A stretch of 8,226 nt of DNA from Planctomycetaceae bacterium (GTDB taxonomy: Bacteria > Planctomycetota > Planctomycetia > Pirellulales > Thermoguttaceae), in contig JAISNF010000216.1 in assembly GCA_031276415.1 (NCBI GenBank), positions 1 to 8,226 on the forward strand. The letters are read 5' to 3'. Every line of letters starts with the position of its first letter. Position 1 is the first letter of the stretch. Position numbers and translations under genes: made by a program. The notes under the pieces are model-generated. The model worked only from the letters and a program-made list of their open reading frames with translations. It was not told the DNA's origin and did no database searches. Positions 1 through 7,800 of the stretch are shown one piece after another.

Positions 1-32
1 AACAAGCGAAGTGCTACGATGCCCTTTTTCAA

Positions 33-36
33 TATC
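33..36. repeat. Target-site duplication, left copy (TATC)
   Basis: TATC directly precedes the first G of the left terminal repeat and matches 337-340. In the oxidoreductase frame it corresponds to GATA, the Asp codon plus the first base of the Ile codon in NVDIEK. Confidence 0.7.
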
Positions 37-63
37 GGGAACTTCTAATAACTATTTTTTTTA

Positions 64-103
64 TTAACCACAGAGGACACAGAGAACGCAGAGGAATTTT
101 TAA
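64..103 (+). repeat. CACAGAG-type 9-bp repeat arm, left
   Basis: TTAACCA is followed by three 9-base units: CACAGAGGA, CACAGAGAA and CGCAGAGGA, then ATTTTTAA. It is the inverted partner of 263-306. Repeats of this look are scattered in intergenic DNA of many environmental bacteria; here they form the inner arm of the 300-bp element. Confidence 0.8.
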
Positions 104-120
104 TTTGTGGAATCAAAACG

Positions 121-225
121 TTATTTAATGGCAACGTCTAAAAAACTATTTTTTAGACGAAAAATATTTACAAGTCCTTATTTTTAAGGATGTGATTTTT
201 AAAAACAATGTTTTTAGAAGTTCCC
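121..225. other. AT-rich core of the element with three consecutive hairpins
   Basis: Three short palindromes follow each other. CGTCTAAAAAA (135-145) pairs with 149-159 over a 3-base loop, a perfect 11-bp stem. TCCTTA (175-180) pairs with TAAGGA (185-190) over a TTTT loop. TAAAAAC (200-206) pairs with GTTTTTA (210-216) over an AAT loop. The last overlaps TTTTTAGAAGTTCCC (211-225), an internal inverted copy of the element's terminal sequence. No open reading frame of note is present. Confidence 0.6.
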
Positions 226-262
226 TAAATATTATCATTGACTTTTGATCTAAAATAAATTT

Positions 263-306
263 TTAAAAATTTCCTCTCCGCGCTCTCTGTGTTCTCTGTG
301 GTTTTA
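263..306 (-). repeat. CACAGAG-type 9-bp repeat arm, right
   Basis: On the minus strand this reads AACCACAGAGAACACAGAGA and continues into GCGCGGAGAGG. That gives three 9-base units with a few substitutions relative to 64-103, so the two arms could pair as a long imperfect stem. Confidence 0.8.
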
Positions 307-336
307 AAAAGTAAATTTGAGTTTTTAGAAGTACCC

Positions 337-340
337 TATC
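337..340. repeat. Target-site duplication, right copy (TATC)
   Basis: TATC directly follows the last base (C336) of the right terminal repeat. Only one of the two copies is needed to keep the oxidoreductase reading frame, as expected for a duplication made at insertion. Confidence 0.7.
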
Positions 341-480
341 AACGTTGGACAATTCACGCGATTTGATGCAATCCAAAAAGTTGCGTTTGTGTTCCGAATC
401 GGGAAAACGTCCAAATTCCTGAGGCTTGAATTGTTTCATAATTACAGTTTCTTGTTTTGGCAAAGATGTTTATCATCTGT

Positions 481-2625
481 TCATCGGCGTTTGGGTTTCG
501 TAACAACCAAAGCGTTTGCCGGAACAAAATGATGATAAATGAACGCTTGCTCAAAATCATCAACAGGAATGACCAAATGACTTTTTTCTTTGCCGTTAAT
601 CACCGCAACCGCCTCTAAAATGATTTCAGTCGGTTCGCCGTTGTATTTTGGTAACAGCGTTAATGTTGCCGTTGTTTCTTCGGTTCCTGCCGGAATTTTC
701 ACCTCTCCAAGTTGAAAACCGGCTCGCTCACTTAATTCCGACAAACGAAGCCGAACCTCACCGTTAAAACCGTCTTTCCGAAAAACACGAATTTTAATCG
801 GTTGCGTTTTGTTGTTGAAAAACAGGCTTGACGGCTCACAATAAACCGCAAAATCTTCTTGCGGCGGTGAAATACGGAAACGATAACCATATTCCAGACT
901 GCCGCGTTTGATCGTGTTGAAAAGCCGAACCGTGTAAATCCCGTCCGCCGGAAGTTCAACATTCAAATAAGGATCAGCATGATGAGTTTCCAGACCAATG
1001 TTCGGACCTTTGGAATCGGCACGATCATCGTTTGCCGCAATAATATTGCCGTCCGCTCCAATCAATTCAATACCGGCATCAAGCGGAGAATGAAGCAATC
1101 TGGCGGTAACATCCAAAACAACACGATTGCCCTTTTTCCCCTCAAATGAAAAATAATCAACATCGTCCTGTTCCGAAATTTGTCCGTTCACAATAACCGG
1201 CAAGGAGATTTTTTCCGCTTGTTTTATGTTGTTGTTTGGTTCCGATTCGAGGCGTTCCGGTAAATCATTGGCGGCGTAACGAATCGGATAGGAAAGCCAA
1301 TTTTTGTCTAAAAATGATTTTTCACGAATCTCCGTTTCGCCGTGTTTTATATTAAGAAGCGTTTTTTTGTCAGGTAAATTGTAGCCCGTAATCTCAACTT
1401 CGGCAGACGAACCAAACCTGCCCCCCAATGGAAAAACAGAGGTAACAAACGGTAATTCATCAATCGAAATCCGGTAAACAAAATCATCTCGCCCGCGAAA
1501 AATAGAATCCTGAATCTCCAAAGTATAAATTCCGGTTTTGGGAATATCAACGCAAAGAACCGGATCAGGATCAAAACGGAATGATGCGGCGTCATCAATT
1601 TTTTTACCGTCGGGAGCATACAACGAAACAGCGGCTTGGAACCAACCGGGAACCGCATCGGCAAGATACGGCATCAAATACCGTGCGCGAACCCCAATAA
1701 TAAGATGTTGTCCCGCTTGGGCTTTGAATTGAAACCGATCAACATCGGCAGCCCGAATTTGTCCGTTAATAACAATTGGCAATTCAAACGGTTTCAATTG
1801 CCGGATTGTTTTGGGAGCATCACGATGTTTCCATGCTTCCAATGTCTGTAACGGAGAAGCGTTTGAACCGTTTGAAGTATTTGAACTATTTGAAGCGTTT
1901 GAATCGTTTGGTTCCAATTCATTGATTTCAGGATTGGTTCCGACTAAAAAACGAACAGGCGGCGAAATTCCGTTTCCGGTAATTAACCGCAAATCACGAT
2001 CTCCCGGTGCGGCGTCAGCATCAATAGTAATCTCAACCAAAACGCCTTGATTCAATGTTTCTTTCGGTTTTCGGTCAACACGCGGCGCAAAATATTCATA
2101 AAAAACTAACTGCAAATCATCCGGTGTTGGATTGGTGAGACGTTTAAAATAGGGAAACCGCTGCATAATAGTTTCCGGTGACGGCAATGCTTGTTCTTCT
2201 GCGGTTTTGGCGGAATCTTTCATTTGATTGTTGTTTTGCGATTCCGAAATTTGTTTTTGTTCTTTTTTTTCATTCTTTTCATTTTTACGATTATCTTTCT
2301 GTTCTTCCTGTTTTGCGGCGACATTTTTGGGTTCGAGTAATTGTTTGGCGTCGTTATAAATTTGTTGCGCAACTTTACGTTCATCGGAATTATTGATAAA
2401 CATACCGGCATAACCGTGAAGAATCCGCCCGCGAACACCTGAACCGGAAATCAGAACCTCAGAACTTCGTGCGATTTGACGACCGCCGATCAGAATTTCA
2501 AAAGTTGTTCCTTGCTGACCTCCGGCAGGATAAAGATAACCGATTTTAGGATTACGCTGTTGCGCTTCGGCAAAAGAAGAAATCAAAAGAAAAAAAACAA
2601 CATTAAAAGTTAGAAAATAACGCAT
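481..2625 (-). CDS. Exported PPC/IPT-domain protein of planctomycete type
   Basis: A 714-residue protein, probably in the periplasm or on the cell surface. Residues 1-21 form a signal peptide with a hydrophobic core (VVFFLLISSF) and an AEA|QQ cleavage site. Residues 26-75 are an IPT/TIG-like Ig fold (GYLYPAGGQQGTTFEI). Residues 103-146 are a charged Lys/Glu/Asn/Gln low-complexity insert. Residues 239-256 are an Asn/Ser linker. Two bacterial pre-peptidase C-terminal (PPC) domains follow at about 282-388 (VINGQIRAADVDRFQFKAQ) and 475-586 (VNGQISEQDDVDYFSFEGKK), with a second IPT-like domain (390-430) between them. A beta-rich C-terminal domain ends in QAFIYHHFVPA, a pattern I associate with a recurrent planctomycete family. 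No protease triad or other catalytic motif is visible; a binding or scaffold role is inferred. The ATG at 2625 is chosen because the signal peptide starts there; no Shine-Dalgarno is seen, and a repeat element ends 22 bases upstream. The stop is TGA. Confidence 0.9.
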   Translation of the reverse strand: MRYFLTFNVVFFLLISSFAEAQQRNPKIGYLYPAGGQQGTTFEILIGGRQIARSSEVLISGSGVRGRILHGYAGMFINNSDERKVAQQIYNDAKQLLEPKNVAAKQEEQKDNRKNEKNEKKEQKQISESQNNNQMKDSAKTAEEQALPSPETIMQRFPYFKRLTNPTPDDLQLVFYEYFAPRVDRKPKETLNQGVLVEITIDADAAPGDRDLRLITGNGISPPVRFLVGTNPEINELEPNDSNASNSSNTSNGSNASPLQTLEAWKHRDAPKTIRQLKPFELPIVINGQIRAADVDRFQFKAQAGQHLIIGVRARYLMPYLADAVPGWFQAAVSLYAPDGKKIDDAASFRFDPDPVLCVDIPKTGIYTLEIQDSIFRGRDDFVYRISIDELPFVTSVFPLGGRFGSSAEVEITGYNLPDKKTLLNIKHGETEIREKSFLDKNWLSYPIRYAANDLPERLESEPNNNIKQAEKISLPVIVNGQISEQDDVDYFSFEGKKGNRVVLDVTARLLHSPLDAGIELIGADGNIIAANDDRADSKGPNIGLETHHADPYLNVELPADGIYTVRLFNTIKRGSLEYGYRFRISPPQEDFAVYCEPSSLFFNNKTQPIKIRVFRKDGFNGEVRLRLSELSERAGFQLGEVKIPAGTEETTATLTLLPKYNGEPTEIILEAVAVINGKEKSHLVIPVDDFEQAFIYHHFVPANALVVTKPKRR
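1860..1913 (-). repeat. Six 9-bp tandem units coding an Asn/Ser linker
   Basis: Six consecutive 9-base units (plus strand CGTTTGAAC, CGTTTGAAG, TATTTGAAC, TATTTGAAG, CGTTTGAAT, CGTTTGGTT) lie in frame in the PPC protein. They encode an S-N-x tripeptide repeat (DSNASNSSNTSNGSNA) between the N-terminal part and the first PPC domain. Being a multiple of three, copy-number change would alter linker length without a frameshift. Confidence 0.85.
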
Positions 2626-2647
2626 TGTAATAATGTAAAATAGTTGA

Positions 2648-2884
2648 GGGAACTTCTAAAAACCACAAATTTGTTTTTATTAACCACATTTTTATTAACC
2701 ACAGAGGACACAGAGAAGAAAAGTGTCCGCAGATTACGCTGATTATCGCAGATCATTTATAAATATAAAATAAAAAATTATTCGTCTGTTTTTGTTGTTT
2801 CGTATTCTCAAAAAATTATCTGCGCTCATCTGCGTAATCGCGGACACATTTTTCTCTGTGCTCTCTGTGTCCTCTGTGGTTAAA
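2648..2884. repeat. Second palindromic element of the same family, decayed right end
   Basis: It begins GGGAACTTCTAAAAACCAC, matching the terminal repeat of the 300-bp element, and leads through TTTTTATTAACCACA (present twice in tandem, 2674-2688 and 2689-2703) into CACAGAG units. The left arm 2694-2754 is inverted relative to 2818-2884, leaving a loop of about 63 bases. Each arm holds two modules: CACAGAGGA-like units (two on the left, three on the right) and GCAGATTAC-like units. A clean right terminal repeat is not visible; TTATTAGAAATT (2910-2921) may be its degenerate form, and no target duplication can be recognised. It fills the 294-bp gap between ispH and the PPC gene. It could act as a transcription-termination or processing hairpin for ispH, which is inference. 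Confidence 0.7.
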
Positions 2885-2919
2885 TAATTTGGGTTAAATA
2901 AAAAATCGATTATTAGAAA

Positions 2920-3888
2920 TTAATATATCATATCGGTTTCGGAATTGGAAGCAGATTCACACTTTAACTCGGTTAATTCTTTTGGTAACCGAAACGCAAG
3001 GGATTCTTTACATGTTGTTTTTTCTTCAATAGTTGCGTGAAACCGGTTTTGAAGCATCCGAACACAATCCTGTACAATTTGTTCCGGCGCACTGGCTCCG
3101 GCTGTTATCAAAATTGTTTCGTTTCCCTGAAACAAATCCGATTCAATATCGTTCGGTCCGTCAACAAGATAAGAACAAATTCCAAGCGATTTTGCCAATT
3201 CCGCCAATCGGCGGCTGTTGGAACTGGTTCGGCTGCCGACAACCAACACCACATCCACACCAATACTCAATTCCCGTACCGCATTCTGACGATTTTGTGT
3301 TGCGTAACAAATGTTCGCATCAGAATGTCCCGTGATTGCCGGAAATCGTTGCCGTAATAATTGAATCATTTTCGCCGTTTCGTCAACAGACAACGTTGTC
3401 TGAGTCAGATAAACCAATTTGGCATCCTGCCGGAAAGAAAGATCAGCGATTTCCTGTTCGTTTTCAACAATTTGAATAGATTCCGGTGCTTCGCTCATTG
3501 TTCCGTTCACTTCGTCATGACCGCGATGACCAATCAGAATAATCGAATAACCTTGCGAAGCATAACGTATTACCGCCTGATGAACGGAGTTGACCAACGG
3601 ACAGGTCGCATCAATCGTTTTAATATTTCGTTTCAACGCCAACGCACGGATTTGCGGTGAAACTCCGTGCGCCGAAAACATCAATCTGCTGCCGACAGGA
3701 ATATTATCAATCGAGTCAACAAAACACGCTCCGCGTTGCCGGAAATAATCAACCACCCAAGTATTATGAACGATTTCGTGATAAACATAAACAGGTTGCC
3801 CAAAACACCGCAACGCAGCATCCAAAGCCTTAACCGCCATATTTACCCCTGCACAAAATCCACGCGGATTGACCAAAATAATACGCAT
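2920..3888 (-). CDS. ispH: 4-hydroxy-3-methylbut-2-enyl diphosphate reductase (IspH)
   Basis: This cytoplasmic iron-sulfur enzyme catalyses the last step of the MEP pathway, reducing HMBPP to isopentenyl and dimethylallyl diphosphate. The 322-residue length is normal for the family (E. coli 316). The three cluster-ligating cysteines are present: Cys12 in NPRGFCAGV, Cys96 in DATCPLV and Cys194 in NICYATQNRQ. The substrate-binding and catalytic residues His41 (HEIVHN), His74 (SAHGVS), His124 and Glu126 (GHRGHDEVNGT), Thr165 (TQTTLS), the TSSNS motif at 221-225 and Ser266 (TAGASAP) are all in place. The ATG at 3888 is chosen because MRIILVNPRGFCAGV aligns with the family's N-terminus. The frame stays open upstream to 4176, but that stretch translates a tandem repeat and overlaps the previous gene out of frame. 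No Shine-Dalgarno is visible; a heptamer repeat abuts the start. It is 140 bp downstream of the autotransporter gene on the same strand. Confidence 0.97.
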   Translation of the reverse strand: MRIILVNPRGFCAGVNMAVKALDAALRCFGQPVYVYHEIVHNTWVVDYFRQRGACFVDSIDNIPVGSRLMFSAHGVSPQIRALALKRNIKTIDATCPLVNSVHQAVIRYASQGYSIILIGHRGHDEVNGTMSEAPESIQIVENEQEIADLSFRQDAKLVYLTQTTLSVDETAKMIQLLRQRFPAITGHSDANICYATQNRQNAVRELSIGVDVVLVVGSRTSSNSRRLAELAKSLGICSYLVDGPNDIESDLFQGNETILITAGASAPEQIVQDCVRMLQNRFHATIEEKTTCKESLAFRLPKELTELKCESASNSETDMIY

Positions 3889-3893
3889 AATTA

Positions 3894-3921
3894 GTTGATA
3901 GTTGATAGTTGATAGTTGATA
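3894..3921. repeat. Four-copy heptanucleotide tandem repeat before ispH
   Basis: GTTGATA is repeated four times perfectly, followed by a partial GTT. On the coding strand it reads TATCAAC units ending five bases before the ispH ATG, exactly where a ribosome-binding site would lie. It resembles the short tandemly repeated heptamers known from cyanobacterial genomes, but relationship is not shown. Confidence 0.9.
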
Positions 3922-4028
3922 GTTTCGCAATGCGGAATTATTATTGATAGACGATCTTTCGCCGCAAAGGTTGGGCGGTGTACTCGCCGACAGTTGACCC
4001 TGTTGTAATTCCTGATCAACCGTTGCAA
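3922..4028. other. Short intergenic region between the autotransporter and ispH
   Basis: Together with the heptamer repeat this makes a 140-bp gap. It contains a small GC hairpin (GGCG 3974-3977 with CGCC 3985-3988) without a T-tract, so it is not a convincing terminator. I see no clear promoter. The minus-strand frame leading into ispH is open here, but its translation does not look like a conserved protein. Confidence 0.5.
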
Positions 4029-4880
4029 TTAAAATTTCCAGGAGAATCCGGTGGTTCCGCCTCCGGCGGAGGTGTTGCCGTCGCGGTCTAGGTAGATGTC
4101 GCCGTTGTATTCGAGGAAGAACAACGTGTTGCGGCGTTCCGAGAGGAACCAGTTCATTCCGACATTGAACCCCCATTCAAAACGTCCAAGATGTGCACCC
4201 TTGCCAAGAACATTGGGTTTGATGTACGTTCCCGTAAGAGCCGGATAATATATTTCCGTTTGCGGTCGCGTGTCGCCAAAGTTCCAACCGAGTTGGCTTC
4301 CGGCGTGGAAATCAATTCGCCGCCAGTTTTTCATCACTTCCATTCCGCCGCGAGCAATAAATTTTGTCAATTCTGAACGTTTGTACTGGCGGTATTCAAT
4401 TGAATTTTCCAGATCGATGGAATGTTCAGTGGAGCCGCCGATTCGGGAGACTTCCAGATCAGCACCGGTAAAGAACCGGATATTCCAGTTTTGTCTGCCT
4501 TTGAAACGCCGTCCGAGTTCAAGATTCATATTGAACGTATTGCCGTTGAAATTGGCACCGTAACGATAGCCGTTATTTGTCCGAATCAGATCGTTATTTT
4601 GCCAACCGCCACCGGCGTATGCCCGAATGTCTAAATTGGAACGAAAAACCTGACCATAATACAAACCGAGATAATAATCTTCGTTTTTCACTTGATCGGA
4701 ATAATTTGACAGTTTCCCTTCTTCACGTCCGAACAACAACCCGAAAGAGCGTGTACAGTTGGAGATGAGGGACAAACCGGCTTGTACTCCGTAAGACTGT
4801 AAATTGAATCCTTCTTTGAAATAACTGCTATCAAAATCGTCGCCGCGTCCGACGAATGTCATCCACGCTGTCCGTTGGGA
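4029..4880 (-). other. Autotransporter C-terminal beta-barrel domain
   Basis: This part of the autotransporter, starting near RTAWMTFVGRGDDFDSS, shows alternating polar/hydrophobic strands and aromatic girdles (YGVQAGLSLI, YYLGLYYGQVF, LDIRAYAGGGWQ, FEWGFNVGMNWFL, TLFFLEYNGDIYLD) and a C-terminal aromatic residue. About 282 residues is the size of the 12-stranded autotransporter translocator. Confidence 0.85.
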
Positions 4881-7800
4881 ACGATGTTTGATTTGTCCTC
4901 TTGAAAGTACGGAAGACGCAACAGATACATTGGAAGGATGTTCGGCGCATTCGCTCAACCATTCCCGTGTAATTTGTTGATAAGCCGTCCGGTACATTTT
5001 CGTTTGCGCCAGCAACAACGAAGTCGCTACAATATCACTCAACGGACGCGGTTCACGGCGGATAAAACCGCTGATGGTTACGTAATTTGGTTGATCGTAA
5101 TCCAGTTTGAACTCAAAAAAAGGATGTTCGGAATCGTCAATTCCGGCAAAACGTCCGTTCAATCCCGACCAATAATTCAGGACTTTCCAGTTTTCAAAAC
5201 TGTTTAATTGTTCTCTTGAAACAAGAGCAACCGGTTTAATCAAAACATTATCACCGATATAAACGTTGCCTTGAACCGTCAAACTATCCGATTCGGATTC
5301 TGTTGCGCCGAACCGCCAGTAATAATGGGAACCGTCGATGAAACTGACCGTATTATTAACCGTGCCGTCACCGCCGAAACCTGCCAGTTCACGTACCCAA
5401 ACCTGGCTGTTGTCAAGCGAACCGTCCACAAGAAGAACACCTTCTTCAACATTGGTTGCTCCGCTGTACGTGTTTTTACCGCTGAGAACGGAAACAGAAC
5501 CATGACCGGTTTTAACAACACTTCCCGCTCCGGTAATACGTGTTGCCATTCCTTTCGACAAGGAATAAGAACCGTCCTCTTGCGGAATTTGGAGTTGGCT
5601 AAAATCGAGATTCAATTCTGTATTATCGGCGAGTTTTATTTCCGATGAGCCGGAAGTTGCTTGTTCGTGGGTGAGTTTCAATCTTCCTTCTTTAACATTT
5701 GTTGCTCCCGTGTAGGAATTTTTAGCGGCAAGAACCAATGTTCCAAGTCCTTTTTTGGTCAACGTTTTACCGTCCCACACAGCGGGATCAAATGTTCCGT
5801 TTACATTTTTCAGTTCAACACCGTTACTGAGTGTAAATTTACTATCTGGATTAGTCAGTGTGAAAGTTCCGTGAGCGTCTGTTGATTTGTACCACGACAA
5901 CGATTGCCCGACATAAATTTCTTTTTTATCTTCTGACTTTGTAACATCAAGAATAAGATAATCGACATTGGGATTTTCGCCGCCGACTTGAGTGACTCCA
6001 AAATTATCTTTAATTTCATTATCGGATTGAATGAGAAGATGCTGGGGATCATTGATTTCGATTCCGGCAACATTTAATATGGAATTTTCGCCGAGCGAAA
6101 CTTTTCCGGCGTGAATGAAATTGTTACCGATAAGCACTTCCAAAGTTCCGTTGATGGTGAGTGTTTCTTTGACATCAATTTTTGCCAGCCGTTCCAGAAT
6201 GAGTGTTGCATTTTCTTTTACAGTCAGATTGGTATCGGTAATCATTTGCGTGGTTCCCGAACTATTACTGCCGCCAACCTGCAATGTTCCGGCAACGATA
6301 AAAATATCACCGGTAAATTTATATTGCATTCCTCCCAATGTTTGCGAGCCGTCGCCGTTTTTCCGGAATTGTTTTGCGTTGCGAATTGTTCCGTTGAAAA
6401 CCGGTGAAAAGTTGGATTTAGTTTGGTTAATTTTCAAATTAGAACCTTGCATATCAACGATTCCGTAACCTTGCAACGAACTAATTGATCGGTTGTTATT
6501 ACCGGAGTAATATTGACCGCTGGAGCGGATAATTAAATCGGTTCCTTGAGAGATATTTCCGACAACAATTCCGTCTTCGATGGTAGTTGTTCCGCTGTAG
6601 TTATTATTGGGGTTATTCAAAGTCAGAGTTCCGTCATTTTTTTTCACCAGATTTCCCGAACCGGTTAAAACGCCGTCAAAAACATCGTCTTCGGCATTAT
6701 TGATGGTGAAGTTATGACTACCTGCCATTTCGACTTTTCCTTCACCCAAAAGAGCGGCAACTTGTCGGTTGTCATTTCCGGTTTGATAAACGCTGTCGGT
6801 TGTTTCAAGAGTCAGAATGGTATCAATCGGAATATTATTGACTAACGTACCCTTTTTAACAGTTGTGTTCCCTGTCCATGCTGCTTGGGTGTTAATAGTC
6901 ATGGTTGCGGAACCGGTTTTGACGAAATGACTTTTTGTATCGGCAGGGTTATAATACGAATCTGTCGTGCTAATATCGTTGTGTGCAATTCCATTGTTTC
7001 CGGTTACGGTTAAATCTTTTAGTGTATCAAAGGTTGCGGTGGAACCGCTGTCGATAGTAATTTTCTGATCAAAGTTATTAACTGTTTCGCGGTTTTGCAA
7101 TGTTCCGCCGCCGCGTTTGAACCAAACGCCGCCTGAACCGAGATTGCCGGGCGTGTCTTCATCCAAATCCGAATACGAAAGTGTTCCGCCGTAAATGTAC
7201 GTTCCGCCTTTATAAGTTGATATTCTTTGTAAAGAGGTTGTTGTTCCAATTTCTGATTTAGCAATGGCTCCAATACCGGTGATTCCTTTTTTGTAATCTC
7301 CTTCAAAAGCAAGTTCCAGAATACCGGTTCCATTAATCACAACACTTTGGTTTTCACCTTCATCAAATTGACCGGTTGCTTCGGCATATTTCAATTTGAG
7401 CGTTCCTGCTTCAATTGTTGTTATTCCGGTGTAATCATTCGGATGTGAAAATGAGTTTTCCAAATCCAGAACCACAGTTCCATTCCTCATTTTGGTAAGA
7501 TATCCGGCACCGTGAATGTACCGATTATAAACCTTCTCTTCCAGATTTTCTCTGTCGTTAAAATCAAAAACTAAACCGCTTGATTCTGTTTCCAAATCAA
7601 CGACACTTGTTTTACCTGTTGCGTCAACATCAAGAATATGTAACTCACTCAAACCTTCAACCAATGTCTGTCCTGTATAATCGGAATACCGTGTTATTAT
7701 TTCATCTTGTGTTTTAGGAGTATTATAACCTTGCACATAAACGTCGGTAGCTTTCAGAACTTCGACATTACCAATACCGGTAATAATCCGGTCATAAGGA

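Larger units (their letters stand above)
37..336. mobile_element. 300-bp MITE-like palindromic insertion element
   Basis: The element begins GGGAACTTCTAATAACT (37-53) and ends with the inverted copy of GGGTACTTCTAAAAACT (320-336), 15 of 17 bases matching. TATC occurs immediately outside both ends (33-36 and 337-340), as expected of a 4-bp target-site duplication. Removal of the element plus one TATC restores a continuous oxidoreductase-like frame, which fixes the borders. Inside are inverted arms of CACAGAG-type 9-bp units (64-103 and 263-306), and between these an AT-rich core with three small hairpins and an internal copy of the terminal motif (210-225). There is no transposase or other credible coding sequence, so it would have to be mobilised in trans. 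The responsible transposase family cannot be named from this window; several IS families make 4-bp duplications. As RNA the whole element could fold into one long imperfect hairpin. Confidence 0.8.
1..439 (-). pseudogene. Gfo/Idh/MocA-like oxidoreductase remnant, N-terminally truncated and interrupted by a 300-bp element
   Basis: Two blocks of one minus-strand frame are separated by the element at 37-336. Block 439-341 reads MKQFKPQEFGRFPDSEHK followed by RNFLDCIKSRELSNVD. Block 36-1 reads DIEKGHRSTSLV and runs off the window. Joining them across a single TATC gives SNVDIEKGHRSTSLV in frame. 'H..NFLDCIKSR...(D/V)IE.GHRST.L' is the pattern I know from the C-terminal region of planctomycete Gfo/Idh/MocA family NAD(P)-dependent oxidoreductases, which act on sugars or inositol-like substrates. 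The N-terminal Rossmann fold (normally about 300 residues) is absent: an in-frame stop lies at 470-472 and the next gene ends at 481. The gene was therefore already truncated, or was rearranged, besides being interrupted; in the element the frame continues as RVLLK and then unrelated sequence. Family assignment rests on about 45 residues recalled by pattern, so it is moderate. The C-terminal end lies outside the window. Confidence 0.6.

Noticed and set aside
37..225. A shorter 189-bp element ending at the internal terminal-repeat copy
   Set aside because: The bases after 225 are TAAA, not TATC, so there is no target duplication; only the 336 border restores the oxidoreductase frame.
64..306. 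CRISPR array from the repeated CACAGAG units
   Set aside because: Units are 9 bp, contiguous and arranged as inverted arms; there are no regularly spaced spacers and no cas genes.
354..563. Possible 69-residue gene overlapping the PPC 3' end
   Set aside because: It is a shifted-frame reading of the PPC gene end and the oxidoreductase remnant, with no recognisable protein character.
4057..4072. GC-rich palindrome near the autotransporter 3' end as a terminator
   Set aside because: It lies within coding sequence (the TSAGGG residues before the last barrel strand) and is not directly followed by a T-tract on the minus strand.
3889..4176. N-terminal extension of IspH by 96 residues in the same open frame
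   Set aside because: It overlaps the autotransporter barrel out of frame, translates the heptamer repeat as NYQLSTINYQL, and the family N-terminus aligns precisely at MRIILVNPRGF (3888).
5271..5648. Plus-strand open frames inside the autotransporter and in the other genes
   Set aside because: They are antisense shadows of well-supported minus-strand genes with no domain-like sequence or initiation signals.
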